This document shows, piece by piece, positions 44,126-52,479 of a stretch of 64,000 nt of DNA. Each line of letters begins with the position of its first letter. The stretch's first letter is position 1. The notes under the pieces were generated by a model. That model was not told the DNA's origin and did no database searches. It worked only from the letters and a program-made list of their open reading frames with translations. The position numbers were made by a program, and so were the translations under genes. The stretch lies in NCBI RefSeq assembly GCF_000686705.1, contig NZ_KK366005.1, forward strand, positions 1-64,000, written 5' to 3'. The stretch comes from Clostridium hydrogeniformans DSM 21757 (lineage in GTDB: Bacteria > Bacillota > Clostridia > Clostridiales > Clostridiaceae).

Positions 44126-44797
44126 TTACTTTTTACTTCCGTATTTTCTTTGAAGTTTTTTATCAAAGATATAGTTAAATATAGCTGCTACTACAAATGT
44201 ACATATTGCTATTGGAATAGAAGCCTTAGCTATATCTGAAGGGTCTACTGCATAATTTAACTTTTCAAGAGTTGAAACTATTAAAAGTACTCCTCCATTA
44301 GCTATAAATACGTTTTGAGCAAAGAAGTTACCATAGTTCTCCATGGCCGCTGCATGTGCTTTTATCTTTTCTTCATCTTCTTCATCTATTTCTCCATATT
44401 TGCTTATAGCTGCTCCTTGAGCCATTGGGTTTATAAGAGGTCTTATAAATTGAGGATGTCCACCTAGTCTTAAAGACATAGCTGCTGCAACCTCTCTTAT
44501 TAAAGTATAAAGACTTAATAGTTTACCTGTAGTAACATTTTTAGCTCTTGAAATTAATTCAGTAGCCATTTCACGAAGACCATATCTTTCACATATTCCT
44601 ATTACAGGAAGAGTTAGTACAAATAAGGTCATATACCTAGTGTCTACAAATGATTTACCTAAGATCTCTAGAATCTCAGTAAAGCTAATTCCTGCCACAA
44701 GGCCTGTAGCAAGTCCAGAAACTAAAACTACAGCAATAATATCAAGCTTTAAAGCGAATCCTAAAACAACAATTAAAACACCTATTAACTTTATCAT
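44126..44797 (-). CDS. DUF969 family membrane protein
   Basis: A 223-residue polytopic protein with five to six helices. GISFTEILEILGKSFVDTRYMT, LPVIGICERYGLREMA, and AMSLRLGGHPQFIRPLINPMAQGAA are DUF969 hallmarks. First gene of the DUF969-DUF979-pcp-GGCT operon. A GAAGGGA ribosome site is moderately spaced from the ATG. Presumed partner subunit of the DUF979 protein in a transporter. Confidence 0.85.
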   Translation of the reverse strand: MIKLIGVLIVVLGFALKLDIIAVVLVSGLATGLVAGISFTEILEILGKSFVDTRYMTLFVLTLPVIGICERYGLREMATELISRAKNVTTGKLLSLYTLIREVAAAMSLRLGGHPQFIRPLINPMAQGAAISKYGEIDEEDEEKIKAHAAAMENYGNFFAQNVFIANGGVLLIVSTLEKLNYAVDPSDIAKASIPIAICTFVVAAIFNYIFDKKLQRKYGSKK

Positions 44798-45211
44798 GCC
44801 TTTACATCCCTTCTTTATGAATTTTTAGAAAATTTCATATCTTATAATTTAAATTATACGAAAGGCTAAAAAAAAATTCAGTAGTCCAGGCTACAATTTT
44901 AATACTTTTTTTATTTGAAATGACAAATTTTGAGCCTTTAATAATTGGAAACCGTTTCATTTATGCTATTACTTCAACTATTTTAAAAACCACTGAAAAT
45001 TTATACTAATAATTATAATTTTTTTATATTTTTATCATATATATGCCATTATATTTGCCTTTTATTCAAGATTTTATCTCCTTATTTTTCATTTTTTAAT
45101 AATTATAAAATGAATAGGCTAAATTAAATAAATTCAATATAAATTTAAATTAGAATTTCTTCGTTTTTCTACTTAAGTTTTAAATTACCTATATAGTATT
45201 TCTTAAATAAT

Positions 45212-45420
45212 AAAAAAAATCCCTTATTAAGCTAAAAACTTAATAAGGGTTTAGTGAATGTAATGGAGTTTGGGGTTTAAGATTTTACATTTCTTAAACT
45301 CCTTTATCATTTATATAGAGTTTATCTTGAGATTTAAATTTTTCTATATATTAATTTAAATCATTTCTTCAGTACAATTAGACTTTAATCTACTTGTTTC
45401 TATAAAATTTTCTTCCTATA
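45212..45420 (-). ncRNA. Candidate ~200 nt transcript unit in the 1 kb spacer
   Basis: The gap 44798-45814 has no protein gene. On the minus strand a -10 TATAAT (45426-45431) with a possible -35 TAGAAA 17 bp upstream faces a strong terminator at 45221-45249 (CCCTTATTAAG/CTTAATAAGGG plus T8 at 45212-45219). The intervening RNA can fold GGAGTTTAAG...CTTAAA...AAACTCC near its 3' end. No ribosome site with a useful start codon is seen. Confidence 0.4.
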
Positions 45421-45665
45421 TTAGTATTATATACCTAAAAACTATGTTTTTCTACATATGTAAATAACTTTTAATTATTTTTTACAATTTATAATAATAA
45501 TTTTATTTTTCTCAAAGAAATTAATATATCTTTTTCATTTTTGTATTTTCCTTAAAAACTTATTAGTATTTTATTCATTAATAGATCTTATATTAACAAA
45601 AATATAAAATTATTAGTAATTTAAAAAATCTATTTAAATTAATTCCCCAGTATTTTCTTGAAATA

Positions 45666-45718
45666 AAGAAGCCGACATACATAGATTATATTAATTCATG
45701 TATATCAGCCTCTTCTTT
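45666..45718 (-). terminator. Hairpin downstream of nagE-like gene
   Basis: AAGAAGCCGACATACAT and ATGTATATCAGCCTCTTCTT form a long imperfect stem about 95 bp after the PTS gene stop; TTTATTTC follows on the minus strand. Confidence 0.65.
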
Positions 45719-45814
45719 TATATTATATTTTTCTACTAATCTTTTTCTGCTTAAATTATAAAGAGAAAGTATCTTCTATTAATAGATATATAATAATTTT
45801 TCTTATATATAAAT

Positions 45815-47221
45815 CTACATTAACTTTTTCATCTTAGATGCTATTGGATCTGCTAGAGTTCCCATTATTACTTGAACATTTTTATCTCCAAGTCTCATAA
45901 CTCCTGAAGCTCCTTGTCTCTTAAGAGCTGGTTCATCAACCTTTGATCCATCCTTTAAAGTTAATCTAAGTCTTGTTACACAAGCATCTATATTTTCTAT
46001 ATTTTCTTTTCCACCTATAGCCTCAAGTACAGCCACTGCCTTCATGTCTAAATCCGAACTTTTATCTCCTCCTGAAGATTTAACAACTGATACATCCTCA
46101 TCATCATCTTCTCTACCTGGAGTCTTTAGATTAAGTTTCTTTATCATAAAGACAAATACTACATAGTAGATCACTGCAAACACAAGACCTATTAGAATTA
46201 ATAAAAGTGGTTTAGTTGCTTTACCATAACTTAAAACATAATCTATAAATCCTGCTGAAAATGTAAACCCTGACTTAACTCCAAGGGCTGTAGTTACTGC
46301 AAGGGAAATTCCTGTAAGCACTGCATGAACTGCATATAAAGCTGGTGCAAGGAACATAAATCCAAACTCTATTGGCTCTGTTATACCAGTTAAGAATGAA
46401 GTAAGTGCTAAGCTACCAAGCATACCTGCAACAGCAGCTCTCTTTTCCTTTTTAGCTGTTGTTATCATGGCAAGACATGCTGCTGGTAATGCAAACATCA
46501 TTATTGGGAAAAATCCTGACATAAAGTTACCTGCATTTGGATCTCCCGCAAAGAATCTTCCTATATCTCCCTTAACTAACTCTCCTGCCGCATTAGTAAA
46601 TGTACCAAATTCAAACCAGAATATTGTATTTAATACATGGTGTAATCCTACTGGAATTAATAATCTATTAAGTAATCCAAATATTAATGAACCTACTGCT
46701 CCAAGTCCTACTATCCAGTTACCAAAGTTATTTAAAGCTCCTTGTATAACTGGCCATACTCCTCCAGCTACAAATCCTAATAATAAACAAACTAAAGATG
46801 TTATTATAGGAACGAATCGCTTACCTCCAAAGAACCCTAAGAATTGTGGAACCTTAATATCTTTAAATTTATTATATAAAAGTCCTGCTATTATACCTAC
46901 TATAACCCCTGCAAGAACTCCCATGTTTATAGTCTTATCAAAAGTTACTGCTACTTTCGTTAATATGAAATAACCAACAGTCGCTGCTATACCTGCAACT
47001 CCATTATTTTCTTCTGCAAAACCTACTGATATACCTATAGCAAAGATAAGTGGTAAGTTTCCAAAAACGGCATTACCTGCTTCAGCCATCCATGTTATAT
47101 TTAAAACGTCTTCTTGGCCTAATCTTAAAAGTAGACCTGCTGCTGGTAAAACTGCTATTGGTGTCATAAGGGATTTACCAAGCTTTTGAAACGCTGCTAA
47201 TACTTTATTACCTTTAGCCAT
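45815..47221 (-). CDS. PTS EIICB, GlcNAc/glucose family
   Basis: A 468-residue sugar permease with a ten-helix IIC domain (about 1-370: SLMTPIAVLPAAGLLLRLG, the substrate-region HHVLNTIFWFEFG and GITEPIEFGFMFLAP) and a C-terminal IIB domain whose phosphorylated Cys414 lies in NIDACVTRLRL. The extended GDIGRFFAGDPNAGNFMSGFFP loop is typical of NagE-type N-acetylglucosamine permeases, so GlcNAc is the first guess, glucose the second. No IIA domain is fused; a separate EIIA is encoded at 52480. Transcription starts far upstream and passes a RAT-like element and terminator (47522-47602). GGAGG before the ATG. Confidence 0.92.
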   Translation of the reverse strand: MAKGNKVLAAFQKLGKSLMTPIAVLPAAGLLLRLGQEDVLNITWMAEAGNAVFGNLPLIFAIGISVGFAEENNGVAGIAATVGYFILTKVAVTFDKTINMGVLAGVIVGIIAGLLYNKFKDIKVPQFLGFFGGKRFVPIITSLVCLLLGFVAGGVWPVIQGALNNFGNWIVGLGAVGSLIFGLLNRLLIPVGLHHVLNTIFWFEFGTFTNAAGELVKGDIGRFFAGDPNAGNFMSGFFPIMMFALPAACLAMITTAKKEKRAAVAGMLGSLALTSFLTGITEPIEFGFMFLAPALYAVHAVLTGISLAVTTALGVKSGFTFSAGFIDYVLSYGKATKPLLLILIGLVFAVIYYVVFVFMIKKLNLKTPGREDDDEDVSVVKSSGGDKSSDLDMKAVAVLEAIGGKENIENIDACVTRLRLTLKDGSKVDEPALKRQGASGVMRLGDKNVQVIMGTLADPIASKMKKLM

Positions 47222-47352
47222 TTCTAATCCTCCTTTATAATCATATCCTAAAATAAATGCAAAATATTATTACACTAATGTACTATGACTTTAATATTAC
47301 TTAATCTTAAAGAAAATATACCTTAACTTATAACTCGCCGTCTTCTTTCTCT

Positions 47353-47485
47353 GATGGCTATAAGCTGTAACACCCCATCCTATAAAAGGTAGGTGATAAC
47401 AGTTGCTACGCCCTTAGATTAACTCATCTAAACTTTATATGATGGAAAGAACCATCATCTTAGGGAAGATTCATTCTATGAATAT
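47353..47485 (+). ncRNA. Structured intergenic element, copy 3 (antisense to the PTS leader)
   Basis: The plus strand reads GATGGCTATAAGCTGTAACA, CCCCATCCTATAAAAGGTAGG, TGATAACAGTTGCTACGCCC, TAGATTAACTCATCTAAA, a hairpin TGATGG-AAAGAA-CCATCA with the same loop as copy 1, then GGGAAGATTCATTCTATG. The central stem is CACC/GGTG plus CC/GG, different bases from copies 1 and 2 but still paired. It lies inside the untranslated leader of the oppositely transcribed EIICB gene. No plus-strand terminator as good as that of copy 1 is seen. Confidence 0.55.
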
Positions 47486-47521
47486 ATGCCGTACGCTCAT
47501 AGATTCACCGTTTTAAAGCAA

Positions 47522-47602
47522 TAAAAAAAGCTGAAAAGGATACACTATCTATAAAGATATCCTTTCCAGCTATTGCCCACTAATTTAATTGCGGTTACAC
47601 GC
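47522..47602 (-). promoter_or_regulatory. RAT-like antiterminator site overlapping a terminator (EIICB leader)
   Basis: On the minus strand GCGTGTAACCGC...GTGGGCAATAGC (47602-47569) has the TGTAAC and GGCAA hallmarks of ribonucleic antiterminator sites. Its 3' side runs into a terminator, AGCTGgAAAGGATA...TATCCTTTtCAGCT plus T7 (47571-47522). Binding of a BglG/GlcT-type protein to the first hairpin would prevent the second. A matching protein is encoded at 53195. Confidence 0.75.
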
Positions 47603-47638
47603 TGTGCAAGTTTTATTAAGTTATAATTCTATAATCAC

Positions 47639-47667
47639 ATTGTAGACCATTTCAAATTCTCTGTCAA
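47639..47667 (-). promoter_or_regulatory. EIICB promoter
   Basis: -35 TTGACA (47662-47667) and -10 TACAAT (47639-47644) on the minus strand, 17 bp apart, 37 nt before the RAT-like hairpin. Confidence 0.85.
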
Positions 47668-47765
47668 CATATTTGTATAAATAAAAATTTATATTTTATT
47701 ATGTATTTATTACCCTATTTGACACATTATTATTACTTCTCTCAATCATTCCATTGTACATATCT

Positions 47766-48134
47766 TTACTTAACTCTCCCTCTCTTAACCCCAATACCTA
47801 TTAAAACTTCTTCTATCTCTTTATAGTCTAATACTAATTTATTTCCTTTTTTACTATCTGATAACCCTTCATTAATTTTAATCTTATTATTTTTATCACA
47901 TAATATTTTATAACATACATCTTCAGCTATATTTTCATCAGAAAAAGAAGATGAACCTGATATTTTAGGTTGGTTTTTCAACCTTTCCAATAACTCTTGT
48001 TCGGATTTCCCTACATGTTTTTCTAATAGATGGCCTCCCATTGATTCATGTACATCTAATCCTCCATTTAAAATATCTTTTATCTTTTTAGGATCTGATG
48101 ACCCCTTGTGGCAGAGTCTGTCTTCTCTATAAAC
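47766..48134 (-). pseudogene. Orphan toxin C-terminus, RNase A-like (truncated, no start)
   Basis: The open frame begins right after a TAG at 48135 and has no usable start. It opens VYREDRLCHKGSSDPKK, then DVHESMGGHLLEKHVGKS, the N-terminal histidine motif of the CdiA-CT RNase A-like toxin family. The full-length toxin at 50081 has the same GGH..-RHVGKS block. It then runs SSSFSDENIAEDVC and stops after VLIGIGVKRGRVK, where complete members continue with several strands to a TAYP/TSYP end. So the C-terminal ~25-30 residues are missing. The only in-frame ATG (48041) lacks a nearby ribosome site. No immunity gene follows. Likely a decayed cassette. Confidence 0.72.
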
Positions 48135-48430
48135 CTAGTGTTTTCAATGCTCTACGCTATTTTTTAACTACTTTTACTCACTCACCATTTTAGTGTTATG
48201 TATCCAGATTATTAACCTTATTTTATCATGATACTTCTTTTATTTCTACATTCAGCATTACAAGGAAAAAAGATTAATGCTTCAATTACTGAAACATTAC
48301 CCTTTTTAATTTATTTCACTACATTATAATAATTATGCTATCAATTTATTCTACTATTTTATTCATATTACAATGATTTATAAAATAACATTTTTATGCA
48401 GTTACTTTTTTAATTATTATGCATTCTATC
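48105..48430 (-). repeat. Toxin-cassette repeat R2
   Basis: About 330 bp matching R1 (49449-49800) at an estimated 75-80%. It runs from the stop of the DUF2625 immunity gene to the DRLC-KG codons of the orphan RNase-like cassette. It contains a terminator (about 48268-48302), AGATTAATGCT...AACATTA with a T-tract on the minus strand. Confidence 0.85.
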
Positions 48431-48435
48431 GTTTA

Positions 48436-49083
48436 TTAACTCAAATTAAACTTCTTACTATATTCTTGATTTATTTTTAGTAATTCTTCAGCTGGCACTA
48501 TTTTTTTATCTGCTTTTTCTAATTGTATTTCATTAGACCATAAAAATGGATATATCAATATAGCCTCATTAAATTTAACATTTTTACAATCTTCTTTCCA
48601 TGTACTCCACCTCATAGTACTATAAAATTCATCTACATTTCCTTGTGCAATCCAAGCTATAAACTCTGAATACTGCATTTCTAATGACTCCCACTCTAAC
48701 GTATCTGGAGCAAAATACCATACCTCTCCTATTCCTTCAGAGAATTTTCCAGCATTTAATGCAAAAAGACCTCCAACAACATCATCTGCAACTATTAACA
48801 TTTTATCAACCTTCGTTGCAACTCCATTTTCTCCAATCGAATTATATGACAGTATACCTCTGTTAATATTACTGTCGTGTCCAAGTATTCTAATCCAATT
48901 ATCAATTCCTATCCCAGATGTATTTAATATTATTGAACCTAATGCTGATTTTGATGTTATTTGTAAAACATCAAGTGATTTTATCCCATCCTCTAATTCA
49001 TCTGAATTTAATACTAATTGTCTATTAGAGCTTATGAACATGTTATTTATTTCTTGCCATAAATTATTATCTATATTACTCAT
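48436..49083 (-). CDS. DUF2625 family protein, probable immunity protein
   Basis: A 215-residue soluble protein of the DUF2625 family: LQITSKSALGSIILNTSGI, NWIRILGHDSNINRGI, a LIVADDVVGGLFALNAGKF block, WYFAPDTLEWESLEMQYSEF and the AILIYPFLWS segment. It is encoded 23 bp after the NucA/NucB-like orphan toxin, with AGGAG before its ATG, the position of a cognate immunity gene in polymorphic toxin islands. Keeping an intact immunity gene next to a start-less toxin would protect against neighbours using that toxin. The immunity role is inferred from position and family context. Confidence 0.75.
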   Translation of the reverse strand: MSNIDNNLWQEINNMFISSNRQLVLNSDELEDGIKSLDVLQITSKSALGSIILNTSGIGIDNWIRILGHDSNINRGILSYNSIGENGVATKVDKMLIVADDVVGGLFALNAGKFSEGIGEVWYFAPDTLEWESLEMQYSEFIAWIAQGNVDEFYSTMRWSTWKEDCKNVKFNEAILIYPFLWSNEIQLEKADKKIVPAEELLKINQEYSKKFNLS

Positions 49084-49105
49084 TTTTACTCCTATATTTT
49101 AAAAT

Positions 49106-49480
49106 TTAGTCATCAGTTATTTTATACTTGATTTTGGTTCCATTCGGATATGGTCTCAACTTATGTCCGAAAGTTGACCCTGCCCCTCTATTATCAGAAG
49201 GATTAATAGGTCTAACACTTGCTCCATTCCCGCCTTCTTTGAACATAGCTGGTTGATATTCGTCTAAATCCTTTCCTGGAACTTTATCTATGCCTTTCAA
49301 TGATGCCTTACGATTAGATTTTGAGCCCGCTCTATCAATTGTTAAAACTTCTGGTTGCCCATTAGCTATTGCATCCTCAATATGCTTTGCCGACTCTGGG
49401 TATTTACTTCTTGAAATTTCAACCTCTATTACATTAGGATCTCTTACCCCCTTGGGGCAGAGTCTGTCTTTTCTATCAAC
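49106..49480 (-). pseudogene. Orphan toxin C-terminus, NucA/NucB-type DNase (no start)
   Basis: The open frame of 124 codons follows a TAG at 49481 and has no ATG. It opens VDRKDRLCPKGVRDPN, sharing the DRLC-KG junction with the other orphan, and continues VIEVEISRSKYPESAKHIED, a long helix, NRKASLKGIDKVPGKDLDEYQPAMF, then EGGNGASVRPI and DNRGAGSTFG. These are the core motifs of the NucA/NucB deoxyribonuclease family (DEYPxA ... EGG.GASV ... DNRGAGS). The domain is complete to the end of the protein. It looks like a silent cassette to be fused to a toxin backbone. A TTG at 49300 has no ribosome site. DUF2625 immunity gene follows. Confidence 0.8.
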
Positions 49481-49800
49481 CTAGTGTTTTAAATATTTCA
49501 CACTATTTTTTAACTACTTTTAATCACTTACCATTTTTAGTGTTATGTAGTCAGATTATTAACATTAATTTCCTTCAATCTATTATCCTTATTTTATCAC
49601 GCTACTTCTTTTGTTTCTACATTAGGCATTACAAGAAAAAAAGATTAATGCTCCAATCACTGAAACATTAACCTTTTTAACTTCTTTCACTGCATTATTT
49701 AGATTATGCAGTCTTAAATTTTCTTAGTATTATTGATTTAACTATATTATGACATAATTAGCTTTTATGCAGTTAATCTAATCTTTATTTTGCATTCAAT
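49449..49800 (-). repeat. Toxin-cassette repeat R1
   Basis: About 350 bp between the immunity gene stop (49802) and the DRLC-KG codons of the DNase cassette. It includes the CCCCTTGGGGCAGAGTCTGT junction, AACCTAGTGTTTT, CTATTTTTTAACTACTTTTA and a terminator at about 49638-49680 (minus strand: TTAATG.../...CATTAATC then T7). It is the first copy; R2 at 48105 is the second. Confidence 0.85.
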
Positions 49801-49801
49801 T

Positions 49802-50071
49802 TTATAAATTTGTATATACACATTCTAATATTTCCAGCATTTCATCTACTTCTATATCTAAATCTGCACAATTTATTATTATTTTTTTTGTTTCTTCTAC
49901 TTTCATAATATTGTCTAAACTTAAAATTTCTTCACATTCATTTTTTAACTGTATTATTTTTTTATTATTTTCCTTCTTAGCAAAATCTCCTATTATATCT
50001 TCTAATTCTTCTTCATAATCTAACATTATTAAATAACAATCACAAAAATATATTATATTTGAAAATCTCAT
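49802..50071 (-). CDS. Probable immunity protein for the RNase A-like toxin
   Basis: An 89-residue acidic, mostly helical protein (DYEEELEDIIGDFAKKENN, EETKKIIINCADLDIEVDEML) with no recognised family. It begins 9 bp after the toxin stop; the AGGAGG ribosome site fills the gap, so the two are translated from one message. Small acidic proteins directly downstream of polymorphic toxins are usually their inhibitors. A terminator within repeat R1 ends the pair. Confidence 0.7.
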   Translation of the reverse strand: MRFSNIIYFCDCYLIMLDYEEELEDIIGDFAKKENNKKIIQLKNECEEILSLDNIMKVEETKKIIINCADLDIEVDEMLEILECVYTNL

Positions 50072-50080
50072 ACTTTCCTC

Positions 50081-51727
50081 CTAATTAAACACTGGATAGC
50101 TTGTTATTATCCTAAATCCTAATTCATTATCATTTGTTCTTTCTATAACAGTAACAGTTTTTCTTAATCCTTCAGCTAATGTGTCAGTATTCTTTAATAC
50201 TCCATTTCCTACATCAAAGGAATGTTCTGTTTTTATTGTCAATCTCGCGTCAGTCGAGTTATTTAACCATTCAACTATATCATTTGAATTTTTAGATAAT
50301 ACTTCCTTTACTGATTTAGTTGCAGTCTCTTTACTTATATATGTTGTTGCTCCTTTTCCTTTCAACTTTTTAGTCCTTTCTATTAAATATTCTTTTGACT
50401 TTCCTACATGTCTATCTAAAGTATGCCCTCCTAAAGATTCCATCACATCTAAAATATCATCTCCAACATTTTTTAATCTATTGACAGCTTCAGCCGCCCC
50501 CTCAATATTCCCAACAGCCTTACCTTCATCAATCTTATTAAATTTAATCGAATCTATTGCTTTTTTCTCATTTTCTACTATATGTAACTCTGCATTTATA
50601 CGTCTACCATCTGCAGTTTCAACTACCTTAGATTCAACCTTTAAGGATCCATCAAGCATCCCTTTAAACTTTTCATAAAATCCCTTACCATCTTTTATGA
50701 TTTCACCATTTTCATTTAAAGGTATGCGGTTTCCTTTTGGGTCTAATAAAAAATGACTCTCTTTATTCACATTTTTAAACTGACTTACTGATTTTTCTAT
50801 ACCCTTTCCAGCTTTAGTAATGTTAGTTTTAAAATCTGAAAAGGTTGAGGTTATACTCTCTAATCCTATTTTACCTATATCTTTTAACTTATCAAATATT
50901 TTTCCTCCATTTTTAATTAGGTCTCCTCCACTCTTAATCATACCTGGTAGCTTCTTACCTATTTTTAATGCTCCTTTTCCCAGAGATGCAAGGCTACTTA
51001 CCATCATTATATTCTCAAAGGAATCATATACTATTCCACCTAAATCATCACCTAATGCCCACTTAGATGAAGTTTCCAATAGGTTAAACCCTTCATTACT
51101 TCCATTAGCTATATTATTATATATTTTTACTGCCCTATCTATAAAGCTATTACCAGAATCAGCTAAGGTTGCCCAGGTTATTGGTGAACCTAATGCTGTC
51201 CCTCCTGAAGCTATTATTCCTGCTATCGTCCCCCCCAATATCAATGCATCTCCTGTTACACATACAAGATTCACTACTAAAGGGTTTCTATCCATCCACG
51301 CCTCTACAGAATCACTCATTTTAAAAAAGGCTTCTTTTCCAGAATTCCATAAGGATTTTACTCCCTCTAAGAATCCATCTATTTTGTTTTCCACTTCATA
51401 TCCATGACCTATTAATCTTATCCTTGCTGCACATTGCTCATCTGTTCTTTTAAAGCTTTTTATTGCATACTCTACATTGCTTATAACTCTATTAAGGTCT
51501 TGTTGATTCTTTGAAGCTTCTCTATAAATTCTCGATAACTCATCCTCAGCTATTTTTGCTCTATAGGAGCTTCTGTCTATCTTTATATTAGTCCTTGCTC
51601 TATTTACTTGTCTACTTACTTCTACTGATTTATCTCTTGCTACTTTTAAACTAGATTTTAATAGGTCCATTTCACCATAGGATATTCCTATAACTCCATT
51701 TCCTCTTAAGCTAATTATAGAACTCAA
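50081..51727 (-). CDS. Polymorphic toxin with WXG/LXG-like N-terminus and RNase A-like C-terminus
   Basis: A 548-residue protein. Residues about 12-105 form a long helical hairpin without signal peptide, like WXG100/LXG export domains of type VII-secreted toxins. About 140-260 is a glycine/alanine-rich hydrophobic part (GGTIAGIIASGGTALG), and about 330-430 a linker/pre-toxin region. From about 433 the C-terminal domain reads GGHTLDRHVGKSKEYLIERT and ends GFRIITSYPVFN, the start and end signatures of the CdiA-CT RNase A-like toxin family. It should cleave RNA in competing cells. TTG start with GGGGGAG upstream. Immunity gene follows; no type VII machinery lies in this window. Confidence 0.83.
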   Translation of the reverse strand: MSSIISLRGNGVIGISYGEMDLLKSSLKVARDKSVEVSRQVNRARTNIKIDRSSYRAKIAEDELSRIYREASKNQQDLNRVISNVEYAIKSFKRTDEQCAARIRLIGHGYEVENKIDGFLEGVKSLWNSGKEAFFKMSDSVEAWMDRNPLVVNLVCVTGDALILGGTIAGIIASGGTALGSPITWATLADSGNSFIDRAVKIYNNIANGSNEGFNLLETSSKWALGDDLGGIVYDSFENIMMVSSLASLGKGALKIGKKLPGMIKSGGDLIKNGGKIFDKLKDIGKIGLESITSTFSDFKTNITKAGKGIEKSVSQFKNVNKESHFLLDPKGNRIPLNENGEIIKDGKGFYEKFKGMLDGSLKVESKVVETADGRRINAELHIVENEKKAIDSIKFNKIDEGKAVGNIEGAAEAVNRLKNVGDDILDVMESLGGHTLDRHVGKSKEYLIERTKKLKGKGATTYISKETATKSVKEVLSKNSNDIVEWLNNSTDARLTIKTEHSFDVGNGVLKNTDTLAEGLRKTVTVIERTNDNELGFRIITSYPVFN

Positions 51728-52054
51728 ATTTCTGTCTCCCCCACAACTGTTTTCTTGTCATTAAAATAACTTTTCTTTTGCTTTCTTTATAATATAGACT
51801 TTAAGATACTTGTCCTATATTATCATCTTCCTTACTGATAATTTACTTTAACCAGTAATAATATTAATTTACCTAAATTTACATTTCTTTTAGTATTTTA
51901 TCATGATATGTAAGTTTTTTGAATAGTAATGTATTTCTATGTAAGTATTGGTTAATTTTATTATGACTTATTTAAAATAAAATTAATATTGTATATATTT
52001 AATAAATTAATACTTAAGACATATTATTAAACCTTTACACTACCCTTACCATGG

Positions 52055-52083
52055 TTGACACAAATTTTATTAACTAATATAAT
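52055..52083 (+). promoter_or_regulatory. EIIA promoter, full consensus
   Basis: TTGACA (52055-52060), 17 bp, TATAAT (52078-52083): a perfect sigma-A promoter on the plus strand, about 400 bp upstream of the EIIA gene and 8 nt before the RAT-like hairpin. Confidence 0.9.
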
Positions 52084-52090
52084 TTATTTA

Positions 52091-52147
52091 AACGTGTTAC
52101 TGTTAAATCAGGCATAAGTTTTAAATTTTAAAACTTATGCTTTTTTT
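52091..52147 (+). promoter_or_regulatory. RAT-like antiterminator site overlapping a terminator (EIIA leader)
   Basis: ACGTGTTACTGTTAAATCAG-GCATAAG (52092-52118) closely follows the GlcT-type RAT pattern (TGTTACTG...CAGGCA). Its 3' side overlaps the perfect terminator stem GCATAAGTTTTAAA/TTTAAAACTTATGC (52112-52140), followed by T7. With the promoter just upstream, transcription would stop after ~60 nt unless an antiterminator protein binds. Confidence 0.85.
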
Positions 52148-52253
52148 GTATTTATAATGTAGAAAATATAAATAATACTATTATAATTATTTATAAGTTT
52201 AAAACTTAAAACTTACTTTAAGCATTATTATAAGGCTTTAATATTAAATCTTA

Positions 52254-52330
52254 ACTTATTTATTAAATTTTTATTGATTTATCTTGATTCATCAAGGTGT
52301 ATAAATTAATTTTTAAACTTAAAACCCTAT
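52254..52330. repeat. AT-rich dispersed repeat family 3, copy b
   Basis: TTATTTATTAAATTTTTATT, GATTTATCTTGATTCATCAA, GGTGTATAAATTAATTTTTA, AACTTAAAACCCTATA; matches copy a at 22762. It lies in the long leader between the EIIA terminator and the EIIA gene. Confidence 0.5.
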
Positions 52331-52479
52331 AAATTAAGTTAAGTTTTCTTTAGTTTAATTTATTAAACTAAAACTCATCTTATTATAATCACGTTTTACT
52401 TAATATCTAATTTACATAAGATGAATATTAACTACTAAATCTATAAGATAAATTTTATTTATGAAAGGAAGTAATTTAT

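Noticed and set aside
47522-47602. Terminator of a toxin gene reading leftward
   Set aside because: A consensus promoter (47639-47667) lies between the toxin remnant and this hairpin, and the RAT-like sequence overlaps it, so it belongs to the PTS leader.
49106-49300. Stand-alone 64-residue protein
   Set aside because: The frame continues upstream to 49480 and the whole stretch matches one NucA/NucB domain, so the short version is an artefact of the internal TTG.
50181-50678. 165-residue frame opposite the toxin gene
   Set aside because: Antisense shadow of the recognised toxin C-terminus; no ribosome site.
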